From Cruorifilaria tuberocauda (lineage: Eukaryota; Nematoda; Chromadorea; Rhabditida; Onchocercidae): a stretch of DNA of 64,000 bases. Under the pieces are notes generated by a model that worked only from the letters and a program-made list of their open reading frames with translations, was not told the origin of the DNA and did no database searches. The stretch covers positions 1-64,000 of the forward strand of contig JABVXU010000239.1 of assembly GCA_013365365.1 (NCBI GenBank), read 5' to 3'. Positions 27,194-40,800 of the stretch are shown in pieces. Every line of letters begins with the position of its first letter. Positions within the stretch are counted from its first letter, which is position 1. The position numbers were made by a program, and so were the translations under genes.

Positions 27194-30100
27194 TTCGGTG
27201 TATATGAAGGGGAAAGAGCTTCTTCCCACTGATCAATTATCTCCGCGTGATATCCTCCCAATCATTTCACTTTAAGGGAATGTGTCATTTATAAAAATCT
27301 TGATATCAGTGCTTCATGTTTTGCATATCAATTTAAAATTTCTTCATCATTACATTGAAATATTTCAACTTTGTAGCAAATAAATTTACACATTGAATTT
27401 CTGTAACATCGAATATTTCGCTGAAAAAGTTACAATTTAATGATTTTTAAAAGATTGAAAAATTAAATTCCAACTGCAGTAAGATGGATTTAAAAATTTA
27501 TTCTCAAAAGTTTATGATAATTTTAAATTTATGAAATTCATAGTTTCATTAAAATGTAAGAATTATTAACAACGAATTGGACAATGATTGTGAAAGATTT
27601 TTATATTAGAACTGTTAAAAAACAAAATGCAAATAGCAATAATCAAAGCGTTTATTTCCGTTATTGAAGTATTTAGTTTGACTCTTACTGTTTTTAAATT
27701 ACAAACACGTTGATGGTGTGCTAATAGATGGTAGATTCTTGCTAAAACGAAATTTTTAAAAGATCCACATTTAGTTGTGATTTCCAGCGATGAGTGCATT
27801 AAGTTAATTGCAGACCTCAATGATGCAATCTAACTGCCCTGCTTGAAAGACATTTTTGCTTTCTTGTTGTTGATGTGAGAGCGATCACTCCAGGATAATG
27901 AGGGCTTCAAGAGCTATTTCAAGTTCAGACGGTTCTCGTCATTTTAAAGGATTTCGAAAAATGAATGAACAAAATAACTTGGTTATGGTTATGAGATTTC
28001 TTCAGCTATCTTTGTCTATCATGTGCTGTAATAATTAAGATAATTAATTAAGCAATATGTGATAATTAAGATCGCTTGTTATTTTGACATAATAAAGATC
28101 GGAAATCAGCAAAGAAAAAGTTTTATTAGTTGAATATTTCACAGCGAGCGCAAAAACGACGAATACAACTGTTATGAGACAGAGAAGGGTTCTGCAAATA
28201 AACATTTAAAATAATTATATTTTAATTATCCCCGGTTTAAACCACCCGTCTTTGTCACCTGAAGCTAACCTTTGATGCAAATGTCACCTTGGACTTCAAA
28301 ATTATTGTTCAGAAAGTGAAAATATACCGAGATTTATCAATTTACATTATTTTTGAGTAAAGCTAAATTTTAATATGGCTTTTCTTGAATTTTTTGTTTA
28401 CTTATTGAATGTTCAGTTCTAATTTAAATCTTAAAATTTGCTATTCAATGCTTAATCATTTATCAGGAATTCTCTCTCCTAGCAAAATGAATAATTTCCT
28501 GAAAATAAATGTGCTGAAGAAGAATAGTGGATGATATCGGTTTGATGCAACGATCCTTAATGCGCTCATAAATATGAGAGGATGCCTGCCGGTGGGACAA
28601 AGGGCAAGTAATCATCTGATGAGTGATTACACGTCAATTGTTTAGAGTTCTGGAGCCAACGGAGGGGCCACATCATTTTTCATTCTTTCAACAATGAATT
28701 TGCCAGGGTGGAAAAAAAGCTCGCCAATAATTCCTAGACTTTTTCCGGAAGTGCTAGACTATTCCGGTGTCGGAAGAAATAAGTGAATCGACAAAATAAG
28801 ATCCACAATATCTATTTGCAAGTAAATAAATCATCGTTAGCTTGTTAGTGAGTGATGATTGTTCAGTACTATATATAAATATGTAGGAGCGAATTCGTAA
28901 CAGCACTTTTATTCGTGACATATCAGTAACGTTCATGTTATCATACTTCGATCAATTCAGCACCAAATATGAATTCGAGACTATTGATAATGTTCACACG
29001 AAAAAAATTAATGATCAATAAGGTTAACATAATAATGGAAAGAGCACTCGGTACGATGATATATCTAATAAAAGGTGATTTGTTCATTGGAAAAACCCAT
29101 CATACTTCAAACAGAATTATTTACATAGAAATCCAATATAATCTAACTTACAATGTAAAAAAGTAAATAAATGAGTTGGCTGTTTCCCGAGGGAATGGCG
29201 CATATCTACATATTATCTACATCGGTCATTATTGCGGTTCGATGATGACGCTAGAAGAGGTCAACTGCAACAATAATAAGTACACTTGACAATTATGATG
29301 CCGCGCCATGGGGTTAATCTGAAGCTCCTTCTGTACAGTGAATGTCCTTTCAGCCATCTGTTTGACATCTATTTTAAATGCATAAACTGAAAAGCACGAA
29401 AAGCTGAAACATTCCAGTGAAGTATTTTGAAAGAATGTCTTTTTTTAAAAGTAATTTATCTTTTCTGAAAGGAAATTGGTTCGCAAAGTTAATGTTATTG
29501 AATTAAAGGGATACAGGAAATGATTAGAAAAGTCAAAAAATATCCTTAACAAAGAAAGAATTAGGTTTTTTTGTAATCAGTTTTTTGTAAAGTCATCGAA
29601 ATATTTACTTCTCCTAGATCGATAAGAAGAATGATAGAATAATAAAGAAGACACAATTTATTCATCGATCCAACTTTGTTAATCATTTCCTGTACTTCTC
29701 TGAGATGGAAAAAAAAAGTTTATCACCAAGCGAAAATGAAAATAAAAGAACTGTAAATGAAAGAATATTAACAGAAATTAATCTTTCTCGTTTTTCTCCT
29801 TCTCTCGTAATGTATCACAAAAAAATGCGATTATCTGATCATAAAATTTTTTTGTTTGTTTACTATATTCATATTTAACCATGACATACAACTTACTCAT
29901 TCTTTCCAAATTTTTGAAACAAGCTTCATTAAGTACAATAGTGCTTCCTAAATATTTGTACAGTAGATTAATATTATGTTCATCAATGCAATTTTGAAAT
30001 ATGAAAGCCTGCTATGGAGAAGGAAAGATAAAAATTTTATGAATTTCAGTGGTGCCATTAATTTCCATTATTCTCTCGTATTAAAATTCCAAACTTTGTT

Positions 30101-31855
30101 CCCTTTTTTTCAAGTAGATATATAGGTTATTTCCAATTTGGAATATTACTAGTAATTGAGTACTTCTAATTAAAGGTATTATCAAACATGAGGTTTTTTG
30201 AATGCGTTAGGAGAATTGAAATAACGTAGATTGAATGGAAATCGGATAATAACTTAAAACTTCCTGAATGAGAAGACATTTTAGAACTAAAAAGATAACA
30301 ATAACGGAATTTGTAATAGTTCATGTTGCAAGCTCGAATTAACTTTTCATAATGGCAGATATCCAACATAACACCAACTAATTGTAAATAAGCTAAGAGA
30401 AGAATTGTATGAGAGATATCTAGTGTAACGCATATATCTACTGAAAATTCTCACGTATATACCGCGATGGATTGTGAGAAGCTTAATATAGTAAATGTAT
30501 TTATGTATTACAAAAATTCCAAATTTTGTCAGCTTTAATGAAGCTATAATTAACGACGGTTTTCCTTCATTAAATAAAGAAATGACTTGTTTTGATGATA
30601 ATAATTATTACATGATGATCTAGTTGGAAAAATTAGAATGAAGACGGAAGCTAAGGAAATCAAAATGTTATGACTTATGAAATAGAGTTCCATTTACTTC
30701 ATAAATAGTTGAAGACATTTCGAAATTACTGAATTTGATCTTAAATATTAATTATGTATGTTTATCAATTTTAGCGTCATTTGACTGGAAAAGATTCTTT
30801 GCATGAATTCTTCTTACGAAACTCCTAAGTTACAATGATCCACTCCTGCTCAATAACAGATGGTGGCATATGGTGATAATTGAGTTGAATAGCGGATAAG
30901 ATGTCATCCATGTTATGGTAATTACTATAATGTAAGGATTTGTACAATTCTGTGCTCGTGTTTACTAGGAGTAATATATAATATCTTTACTCGTATAAAA
31001 AATAATTAAACTTAAAAATTTTCATCCCGAAATTTAGTCATATTATCCTCATATATTTGGAAATATTTCAAACTTAGTTTTTAAAGGAAAGAGGACATCA
31101 CAATAGCTGACATTTTACTCAACTGTCCAATTACGCTTCCTCCTAAACCACCGTATTTAAAAAATTTTTTGCCATCAGACTACTGCATAATACTGTCAAT
31201 GCAAATTCCTTTCCTTCCCCTATTAAAGATAAGTAATCATAGTTTTTTAAAGAGGCAAAATTTGACGATGCCGCGATTCGATTCATATTTTAATACAAAA
31301 CGTATTTTTGTTCCACATATTGGCAATTTTTAACAACATAAAACAGCCATAACCACGGGCATTCATCATCTTGTGTTGCATCATACATCTCTTATATACA
31401 TTCATCCCTTTTTCCAGACATTGCTCAGAATATGGGACTATTCGCAAAATTAACATGAACTAATTCTGTTGCAAATGATATAAACATTACTATTGTTCGC
31501 GCATAAAGTGAAGACTTTCACTCATTCATATCATCAAGTCGCCAAAGCATTAAAAAACTTCATGCTTGGTGACAGCTTCAAAAGAAATCTCTAATTATCA
31601 GTAATTTCTCGGTTGTGGATAACATACATATCTACTGAAAAGTAAAGTATAGGACGCGAATATCTATGTTTTTAATGTTATTTTCAGGAGAATTTTCAAG
31701 TAAGCTGATTCAATGTTATGAAAAATCATTTTTCCTCTATACTTAAATGCATCGTAACTATAACGGTTGCTATCAAGCTTAGATACTATCACAACTATGT
31801 GAATATAATGCTATTAAAGTTGATATTTTACAGATGCGATAACAGAATTAGAAAA

Positions 31856-31861
31856 TTTATT
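31856..31861 (-). terminator. Candidate poly(A) signal of the ALG6 gene
   Basis: An AATAAA hexamer on the minus strand about 120 bases beyond the ALG6 stop codon. Placement is by motif only. Confidence 0.45.
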
Positions 31862-31982
31862 TTAGAGGTGATTGGGGGTCATATCGATTATTATAATTAG
31901 AAAATTAGTTAGCGAAAAGTGAATCATATCAAGAAATATAGTGATAGGATAACAAAATCATTGCTCATTAGAAATCATGAAC

Positions 31983-34900
31983 TCATGAAATAAAAAATAA
32001 CTCTACAATTCTCAGTTTCTTAAACCTGAACCTTAGTGCTATCAAATTAATATAAAAGAAAAACGTTATGAAATGAACGAAACAGTAAATTGCTATTAGA
32101 AGCGAAAAAATATGAGGGAATCGTGCTGGTGCGGCAAAAAATAAGTTCGCCAAACACAACATTAATGATGCCAAACAGCTTCCGTGAACAACCAATTGCT
32201 AAAAAAATACATTCCAACGATTTTGAAATATAAAAAAATAATGACAGCGAGTTAAAGAACAGTTCATGTCACAACTAATACCTGGAAATTAGACAAAGCC
32301 TTTTAAAATCGCAATCTTCTGCAACAAGGGAACATTATCTTTAACAAGCAGTAATTCCGTTTTTAAAATATGAAGTACCTTAAATGAAGAAAGTTTTGAG
32401 AACGATGAATATGAAATAATATAATAGAAGACAAACAGCACCAAATGAATTGCATTGCCATCTTTGATACACAATGGATAGAGGCTGGAAATATTGTGCA
32501 ATTCACCAATCAATAAAAGGAAAAAAACAAGTTCCATTATCGCAAAAAAATTAGATCTAATCGATTTTAGAACAACTCAAAAACTACTATCTTTTAATTT
32601 AAGCAGTGTATGATAACGCGTACACTTATTAACTCACCAAAAACAAAAAATTTAATAAATTTGAGGCATAGGAAAGCAACAAGATATTGGTCTTTGGAAA
32701 ATAAAATTTTAAGTCATCGTAGTGTCAGCTTGAGTTCTTCTTGACAGTTAAGTCTATTATAAAATAAGAAAGTTTTCAAAATGTAATAGTAGATGGCTTC
32801 TTACTGATAATTTATCACAGATTACAAAAAAATACCAAATGTAGAAGGAAGAGGAAAGAGGAAAATATACTAACCTTATATTTGAGATGATCAGTAGCCA
32901 GGAAACAAACACAGGACTTTCATTCCATAATAATATAGCAGGCCTGCAACAAGAAGGTATTAAAATACATTTAAGAAAGATCTAAAATATCATTGGAATT
33001 GAAAAAATCCAAAAAAAAAAACATACACTGCCACAAGAAGGATTGATTTCTCATGAACTTGAAAGGAAAACAAAAAGAAAGATAAACTGGATGCCAATAA
33101 ACCATATTTGAAGTTGAGCGCTGATGGATAGTAAAACAAGTATAATAACCATGGAATGTTCGTTATAAGAACCATTGTTGCGCTAAAAACAAATTTTCAT
33201 GAGCAATCAAATTCAATAAACGCAGAACTAGTAATAAAAAATTTGATCAAATTAAACTTAAGAGAAATGAAAATCTGAAAGTGGGTACCTCATGCGTAAC
33301 AAAACCACTATTTCAAAATTATCCTTTAATTTATACAATACATTTATAGAACACCAAAAATTCGCCACTTTATCCTGAATAAGTGATTGTTATATACTAT
33401 CTTTAACAGTTTTAGTCTGAAACAAGAAAAAAGTGTTAAATGAAGGAAAGCTACTATTGTACCTCGAAAATGCCACGGTAAAATGGAAAAATCCGATACA
33501 AAATTTGGATTAAATCAGATCTGGTGATGAAAAAGGGAAGCCAGACGAACCCAATTGTAACAATGACAATGATAAACAGCATGAATAATTGCTTTGTCCA
33601 AGAAAGATACCTGAGGGATGGAAAATTAAACTTTTCTTTCTAGTTTAATAAATAAAAATAAAATCAGCAATCATATTTTTGCTAGTTTCGCACCAATAAA
33701 ACTGAACAAAAAAACCTCTGACTCGTGCTTAATCGATTGTCATTCGGAAATGACTTCGACAATAGATAAATGGCAACTGGTAAGGCATGGTATAATTCCA
33801 TTTGTTTGAAGTTTAACGCTAATACAAAAAATATTGAACCAAGTTTAAAAAAACTTGAAACAAAGCAAGCAAATGAAAAGAGGAATAAACCAAGCGATAT
33901 GTGATTATATCTGAAATCACAAATAACTAAATATTGGACGGAAAAAAATGGAAAAATGGGCGAGAAAATGAAAATTGAATATTTGTCGCTAAAGAATCTC
34001 TCTAAATAAACTTGTAAGTAAAAAATTTAAAACCAACTGAAAATGACCATTATCCACAGCAAATAATCCTGGGTAAAGTACAGCCACTACACAATAATTA
34101 AGCTGCAACATATAACGTCTTTAACTTTTTTTTGGAGTTTATTTAGGCACTATTCAAAACATCAATCACAAAAAAAAAGAAAAGCCCCATTAGGCTTTAA
34201 TATAAGTGAATGTATTAATAAAACGACGACTATCCACTTTTAAAGTGAACTTAAAATAAAGCGTACCATTCTATGAGATATAATATCGCGAAAGAAATCA
34301 ATTGAAAGTAATAAAGAAGAAACATAAACTATCCAATATGTTGTTAAAACGGTTATTCGCATAAACATTTTATGAGATTCTGTCTCGATTCCTCTTGATG
34401 TATGCAATTTGATCCATGAACGATTGAGTTTGTTCGCTCTGAAAAACTATCACTTGAACTGAAAATTAGAGGTAAAAAAACCAATACGGCAAGAGCAGAA
34501 ATAATTTTCATTTTAAATCGTATAAATATACCAGTTTCATTCTAAAAAGGACATGAAGTTCAACTGCAAATTATGTATCTGCTATATACAGATTATAGTT
34601 TATATAATGCATTTCCTCATTTTTTCCATTAAACTCCAATTTTCCCATTGTTTTCGTGTGAAAAAGTTTCTTCAATCTCAATCAGCAAAATATAAAAGGA
34701 AGATAAGAGCTGTAGAATGAATGGACTCACAAAGTTCCGAGAAGCCAACTGTGATAAGCCGTAAGAGGCGGATAATCCAATCCCCAATAATTCAAATCAT
34801 TATCACTGCTATTTACATACCTATTAAAAGAAAAATTAGCTAATCTTAGGCATATTTTATTTCGAAATCTTCTATGGATAACAAAACTTTAACGGAAAAT

Positions 34901-35540
34901 ACTGTCTTCAATGATCCAGAATTATTAAGAAAATATTTGCTACCGAAATAAACTTTGATATACATGCAAAGATTCTTAGGTAAGAAGATTCAGTTCATTT
35001 CAGTGAGCAGTAATAAAATATTTGATGACCTCTTAATACAGAGAAATTGATATGTTTACTGATGTTTTTACCATTGATTAACTGGCAAATGATATGTGAT
35101 TTCCATCCAGTGCCTTTGAGCTTCATAATCACCATACATCGGTGGGGTAGCATAACCTAGAAGATGATTAATATCAGAGAAAACTGAAAATCTATTCACA
35201 ATACGACATGACAAAAACATAAAATTTTCCTTTTAAAATTTAAAGTATAAACGAAATGTGATGTGGTCGAATGAGAAGAGGCCTGAGAAAAAGACGATGA
35301 TAAAGAATAGACTAGTAAAATCATTTAATTAATGAGAATTTGCAGAAACAAACCGGAATAAGATCCTAATGATAACGCAATCTGGACAGTGATAGCGAAG
35401 CACATAACAGCAATGAATGTTGCTTCATTTGTTGTACTGACAAGAGTTCTCTCCTCCTTCCCATCACATCTCACTCCCACTTCCTTTCTCCGAGATTTCG
35501 TGGTGCTACTCTCATCAATTGAGGGAATCATCTTTCCCAT
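31983..35540 (-). CDS. alg-6: ALG6: dolichyl-P-Glc:Man9GlcNAc2-PP-dolichol alpha-1,3-glucosyltransferase
   Basis: This ER multi-membrane enzyme adds the first glucose to the lipid-linked N-glycan precursor. Twelve minus-strand exons join in phase: 35540-35354, 35156-35072, 34820-34731, 34438-34267, 34102-34038, 33910-33716, 33610-33463, 33374-33289, 33182-33027, 32943-32875, 32484-32295 and 32198-31983, giving 552 residues (human ALG6 has 507). Family signatures: GDYEAQRHW at about 71-79 in the first luminal loop with the conserved acidic residue, [14 protein letters not shown] at 102-115, LHTSRG, HFQYN near 198-202, [11 protein letters not shown] near 237-247, and [13 protein letters not shown] near 381-393. 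The last 71 codons encode the hydrophobic C-terminus. The donor after exon 11 is uncertain; an earlier GT at 32378 would remove 28 residues. The donor of exon 6 (GTTTTT) is atypical but is the only one that keeps phase. The N-terminus is about 35 residues longer than in human ALG6. The family call is secure. Confidence 0.93.
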
Positions 35541-36178
35541 TTTCGTAAGGTAAACCTCTCACACCGCAACTTGTACCCAAACTCATTCTTTTCTGTTCAC
35601 TTCTTCATCTCTCTTGAGCTGCTTCTCTTCCCGTCCATTTTACGTTGTCATTACATGAATCTTAGTTCCCGCTGTATCCTAACTTCCATACTATTTCTCC
35701 TCTGCTCATATTCGATGATCATTAATTTCCAATGATATGCTGTTTTTCTTCAGTTTGATACATCAATGCACATGCCGTAACTTCTTACACCTAAGAAATT
35801 GATCTGACAATTATCAGAGCACAGAGTTGAGAACCTAGCATCTTTTAGCAGAACCAATATTTGGGAATTCTCGGGATACAATCAATATTTGCATCGATCC
35901 AACAGATAGTGAATAAACGCTTTCTTCAACATTCGTTGTTTTTCTTATCTCGAAAAAATTTTCAAACAGATTATTGGTAGAGTTAATTGAATTTCTTTAT
36001 TCCGGAGTATTTTGGTTAGGATGTTCAGTGTGATTGTGCTCGAACAGTGAATTCAAAGTTTTTAACAAAAAATTTTGAAATCAATAAGAGAGGCACTATT
36101 TTTATCTTAAATATACAAGTATTAATATTTCATAAGCGAAAATATCTGAAAAAATCCGACAAAATATATGGATATATA
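35541..36178. other. Short intergenic gap between the unknown gene and ALG6
   Basis: About 640 bases without a supported exon separate two genes on the same (minus) strand. The spacing would allow an operon-type arrangement, but no clear pyrimidine-AG acceptor was seen just before the ALG6 start. Confidence 0.5.
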
Positions 36179-37872
36179 TCACTTGATTAAGCAACATTGT
36201 TCCAACTTGATCTGTTGCTGCAATTTATTAGTGCTGCTTTTCATTTGATGTAAATGAAGCATCAATTCTTCTTTAAAAGTTACACCAAAACAACCTCGGC
36301 ACCTCAGAGACAGTACTCGTTCTAGATCTTCATACACTGTGCCAGAAAGGGCAGTCAGCATTTCGCGCATTTCCAGCTTAAATAATGAAAGTAACCAGAT
36401 GAATTTTTGATTTGGAATAAGATTTTCTCTCGAAAATCACGATTCAATTTTCTACTCGTGTGATTATCCATTATTGTTATAAGAGTGTAGTCATTTTAAA
36501 TAACTGTAATTCTAGACTAAGTCAATCCGAAAAAGTAGACGAACTTTTGAGTTAACCCATACAAATGTGACTTTGCAACGTCTTTATGGAACGTTAGAAA
36601 TCTCTTGTTTTAAGAGTTAAAGAATGTTTAAGAATTTTAAGATTTTTTATTACTATTTTAATTATGATTTCTCAGATTTGTTTTATTTCACTAATTCAAA
36701 GGAAATCTGTGGTCAGCTGCCACTTTTTATTCCATCTTGATTTGTGATTATTGGTTTCTATAATTCTCTGCTGCTAAACTTATATTATTTAAGTTAGAAG
36801 AAACCTTGCACTTGTTGAATCTTAACAACCAATCTACTTTAGTTTCACTAATCCTTGCTGTATCAATGTTTATCCGTATGAGTTTCTCTGACGCGGCCAT
36901 TTCAATGTCTAAGTTTATTAAAAACGGCAATACCTTGTCCTGAAATGCAATGATTGCAATCCATTACTCTCTATATACTCATTTCTCTTTAATATCGTAA
37001 TATCTATCCCTCTTCAAATGTGAAGAATTTTCGTTACAATATCACCTAATGAATTTTCAAAAAATCAAAATAAATCTTTGAAAAAAAGAAACGATTAAAA
37101 ACTATCATTCGGAGCAGAGATGACCTTTAATTCGCGAAGCAAACTGCGTGTACTTGCTGATTCATTAGAAACATCCCCAGCAAAGTCTAACAACAAGTCA
37201 ATGATGAACCTTAGCTGCAAATGCCCCATTATACATAACAGTAAATATTGTAAAAGTAAGTTTTCAATTCTGTCATTCGAGTACTGGCTGTGGTTCTGAA
37301 GTTAAAACTCAATGAGACATTTTTTAATAGAGAAGGAAGGAAATTTAAATAATGAAGGTAAGAGACAACAAAACAAATGATGATAAACGGATATTACCAC
37401 CAATACGATTCAAAAATCGAAATGATGTCCGAACGAGATTTTTTTATTACTTCTCCTCTTTGTTTTCGCTTTTTTAAATCTTTTTCCTTTGTTAATTTCC
37501 TTAATTGTTTGCTGTCTTTCAAAAAACTGTAGAAAACATGTTTTAATAAAATATGCGATACAAGCTTATAATTACAAGCGTTAATAATCTTTTCTTATGT
37601 ATAACGTTACTTTTATAGCGAGAAGCATGCAAAGATATGTAATTTTACTTAAACTAGATTTAATTCTAAAACGAATTTTTTTCTATCCAAAAAACACTAA
37701 CTTGATCACAAAGATGTATGCATATGGATGCCAAATGCGCCTTGTCGACAATAGCACTATCACAAATCTGCGAAATTTTACCCGTTGATCCAGGCTCCAG
37801 CAAACATCTGCTGCCTGACTGAGTCACTGCTGAATGACAGGTTTGCGTGTTCTCGACAGTACTTCGTATCAT
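36179..37872 (-). CDS. Uncharacterised 197-residue, probably alpha-helical protein
   Basis: I do not recognise this gene. Four minus-strand exons have GT-AG borders and are all in phase 0: 37872-37702, 37214-37125, 36939-36805 and 36376-36179. Together they encode 197 residues and end in a stop. Residues 1-30 are Ser/Thr/Cys-rich. From about 31 onward the sequence is leucine-rich and amphipathic, with blocks such as LRFIIDLLLDFAGDVS (58-73), KVDWLLRFNKCKLEMREML, VYEDLERVL and a Gln-rich helix near 180-190. This suggests a helical bundle or coiled coil. No signal peptide or membrane segment is evident. Exons 2 and 3 look coding by composition and border quality; exon 1 and the start are less certain, because an AG lies just before the ATG and could be a cis or trans acceptor. 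The gene lies 0.64 kb upstream of ALG6 on the same strand. A small adaptor or complex subunit is only a guess. Confidence 0.6.
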
Positions 37873-40800
37873 CCACTTTTCTACAAAATGCTAATCGTAG
37901 ACTGATATTATACTAAAAGGTAAAAAATATTATCGAATAGTTATTTAAATCGACAAAAAATTATTTTTTGAATCTGATTATTTCATTTGGCTCGTAATAA
38001 TTGCATTGTTTAGTAAAGATTTATTAAAAATTTTGTATAATGAAACTGAAAATTTTACGCGAAGATAATCAATGAAAGTCGTATGGAATTGACATTATAC
38101 GAGTAGTTTTCATCTTAACTTTTAAAAATAAATTAAAAGAATAGTTAGGAATAGTCAGAAAAGTTAAGAAACAATATTCTGAATAATGCAAAAATGAAGA
38201 AATGAAACGACTACAGATAACCCATTTTGGAGAGTGTATAGAAGGTCATTGATGGGTTGACAAAGTCGTGCGAAAAGAGAGATATCGCTACTGCAATTTA
38301 TTTCAATGAAATTGCGATGAAGGGAATTCATTATTTCAACTACCAAGAAATGATATTTTGGGTGATTTCGAGCAGCAATTTAAAAAAAAAATTAATTGCA
38401 AGTCCCAATCTCGAGAGAAAAATTAATTAGGAAATTCATCTAATAAAATTAATTTTGTTTTTCTTCAAGAAAAAATTAAACTCAAAATTGAGTAAGTTCG
38501 AATTATGAATTGCAAAGGAGTAGGGTAATAGTGATGAAACGATGTGCACACAATTTATTCCATAAATGTAATTATCTTATAGACATCGTTTAGGGATACC
38601 CTACATTGTTAATAATAACATTGTCCTAGATTGACTACCGAATACAACTTCAATCATCATACGTATGCAATGTATGGTTACAATATATGGAACAGTTAGT
38701 TAAATAATCTCATGGAAATATATTGTCTGATCTGCGCTTCACCGATTGATATAGTTCAGTTCAAAATAAATTAGGGTGGCATATCATCGCAATCATAGAT
38801 AGTGTATCTATTCCAGCTATGACGTGAGTTAAGAGGGCAATTCATCGAATGCTATGATGAACATCAATTTCAGAATTATAAAACATCGATTTCATGGAGA
38901 TTATCGCTAGAAAAACTATACTATTCCAATATTTGTAGTTAATCATCTCTTGAAAAATCAAATCAGCTACAATTATTTCGTGTCATGAACTCAATTGCTG
39001 GTAGATAGGGAAATGGTCACAAATAAAAATTAAAATTAGCCCAACATATCTTCACCTATTTGTTCACAATCATTATCTTCAATTATACAAAACTAATTCC
39101 ATCATTTATGGAGAGCTTAATTGGACTGTATAAACTGGATCACATACAAAGTTTCTTTATCAATTCATTATTATCTTCTGCTGCACTTCCTAATTCTAAG
39201 TGAATATGAAAAAAGACTTCTTAATATTACCTGTAGACATAGTTGGACGTCATTGCAACTAAAATGTTTCTTTTTTGAACCTCAATGTTAATATCATATT
39301 AAACTTATGTATATCAAACCCTGATTTTGTTTTCATTTTTCAGTTTCACGATAGAAATTGTATGATCCATCCAATTTTGAGAAACTTTCCGTAGTTGAGC
39401 CAATTCGGATATTTTATTAGTTCTTTAATGTTTATACGAGTATAGAAAGATCAAAGCCTATTGACATGAAACAACCAAAGGAAAAAGAAAGGAAGTACAT
39501 TGTATCATTTTAAAAATAATGCGCCGAAAATTTTACTTTGTAATCTGAAATGAAGAAACATTTCCGCTTTAGAAGTATTCTCATTAGTTTAAATAAACAA
39601 AAAATATAAAAATAATAAATAGAGCTGAGTAAAATACTAGTTGATTACTTGTTTAAGCTAGAATGATATCGGACTACAAAAGATCTACTGTAATCGATTA
39701 ATAGAAAAGATAAATAACAGAAGAGAATTATAACACATTCATTACGATATACATTATATCACACAATTATATCATATATCACATCAAGAATTATATCACA
39801 TTTAGTAATATTATGATCTTCTTAAAATTTTTTTCATCTGATTTTTAATTATGAGAAAACTAAAAATCAGATATATCAAAAAAGATAACATCAGAAAATT
39901 TATCCTATATAAAGAGAGAACTAGTTAGAAAGCATTTATATCTGAGTGAAAGGTTTCGAAATTGAATTAAGGTTAAAATAATTTGAAACAAGTATTTCAT
40001 GCATTTTAAAAGAAAAATTTCTTTCTTGGCTCCAAATGTAAAGTAAACAAAATTAAAGAATAAGAACACTCTGAACTCAATTAAGTCATTGAAATTTCTT
40101 AACATGAACGAATGCTCTCTGATACTACAGACCTTTAATTTATGGATATCAAAAAAACTTTTCTTCTTAAAAAGCAAAATCTTGCTGTGGAATAAAACAT
40201 AGTTAATTTAAAATCAATTATTCTGTAGACGAAAATTCATAGGGAAAAATTTCCTTTATAGAAGGAAATTTTCTTTTATAGAAGAAAATTTGTTTCGCTG
40301 AAGATATTGTCTCTTGAAAATTTCAAATCCTTCTCTGCATTCATTCTGTATATTACAATAATTAAAATATTTTTAAGGTATAACAATCGCCTGAATTTCC
40401 AACAATTGAAGAGAGAAAGAAATGAAACAGAAGAAAATATACAAAAGAAAAGCATGAAACAAGAAAAATTTGTGCGATTTGCTATATCATTTATTTTACT
40501 CTTTATTTGGTTCCACTTAACTCTCAAAATTTTCGTTTTCCGAAACTCTTTATCCTCTAGAGACATTGAAAATTTCTACATCCCAATGAAAGAATTGCAA
40601 AATAAAGAGGTTAATAAGTAACTTTCCGTGAAAAAACTGATGGACAAATTTTAATCTGAAGTAAACATATTGGAATGAACAGATCAATGATTACCGTATT
40701 ATTTCTAAGAGATAAAAAACTGATAAATACTTTGGGATGATCGTTTGCTCTGCTATTTCAAATGCAGTTTATTAACAATATGTAAGCAATATTTTAAAAA

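Larger units (their letters stand above)
20060..31850. other. Gene-free DNA between the repeat-rich area and ALG6
   Basis: No gene could be supported. GA tracts remain at about 24376-24422 and 27154-27193; after that such tracts almost vanish from the window. A G-rich 11-base repeat lies at 23657-23701. Less A+T-rich blocks occur at about 28540-28790 and 29180-29340 without a recognisable exon. The rest is ordinary A+T-rich DNA. Confidence 0.55.

Noticed and set aside
38164..38346. Minus-strand frame with a CQPINDLLYTLQNG segment, considered as a cyclase-associated-protein exon
   Set aside because: Similarity is vague and no neighbouring exons of that family were found.
40307..40621. Overlapping open frames on both strands (104 and 96 codons)
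   Set aside because: Both are Lys/Phe/Ile-rich and mirror each other; no sign of coding bias or splice context.
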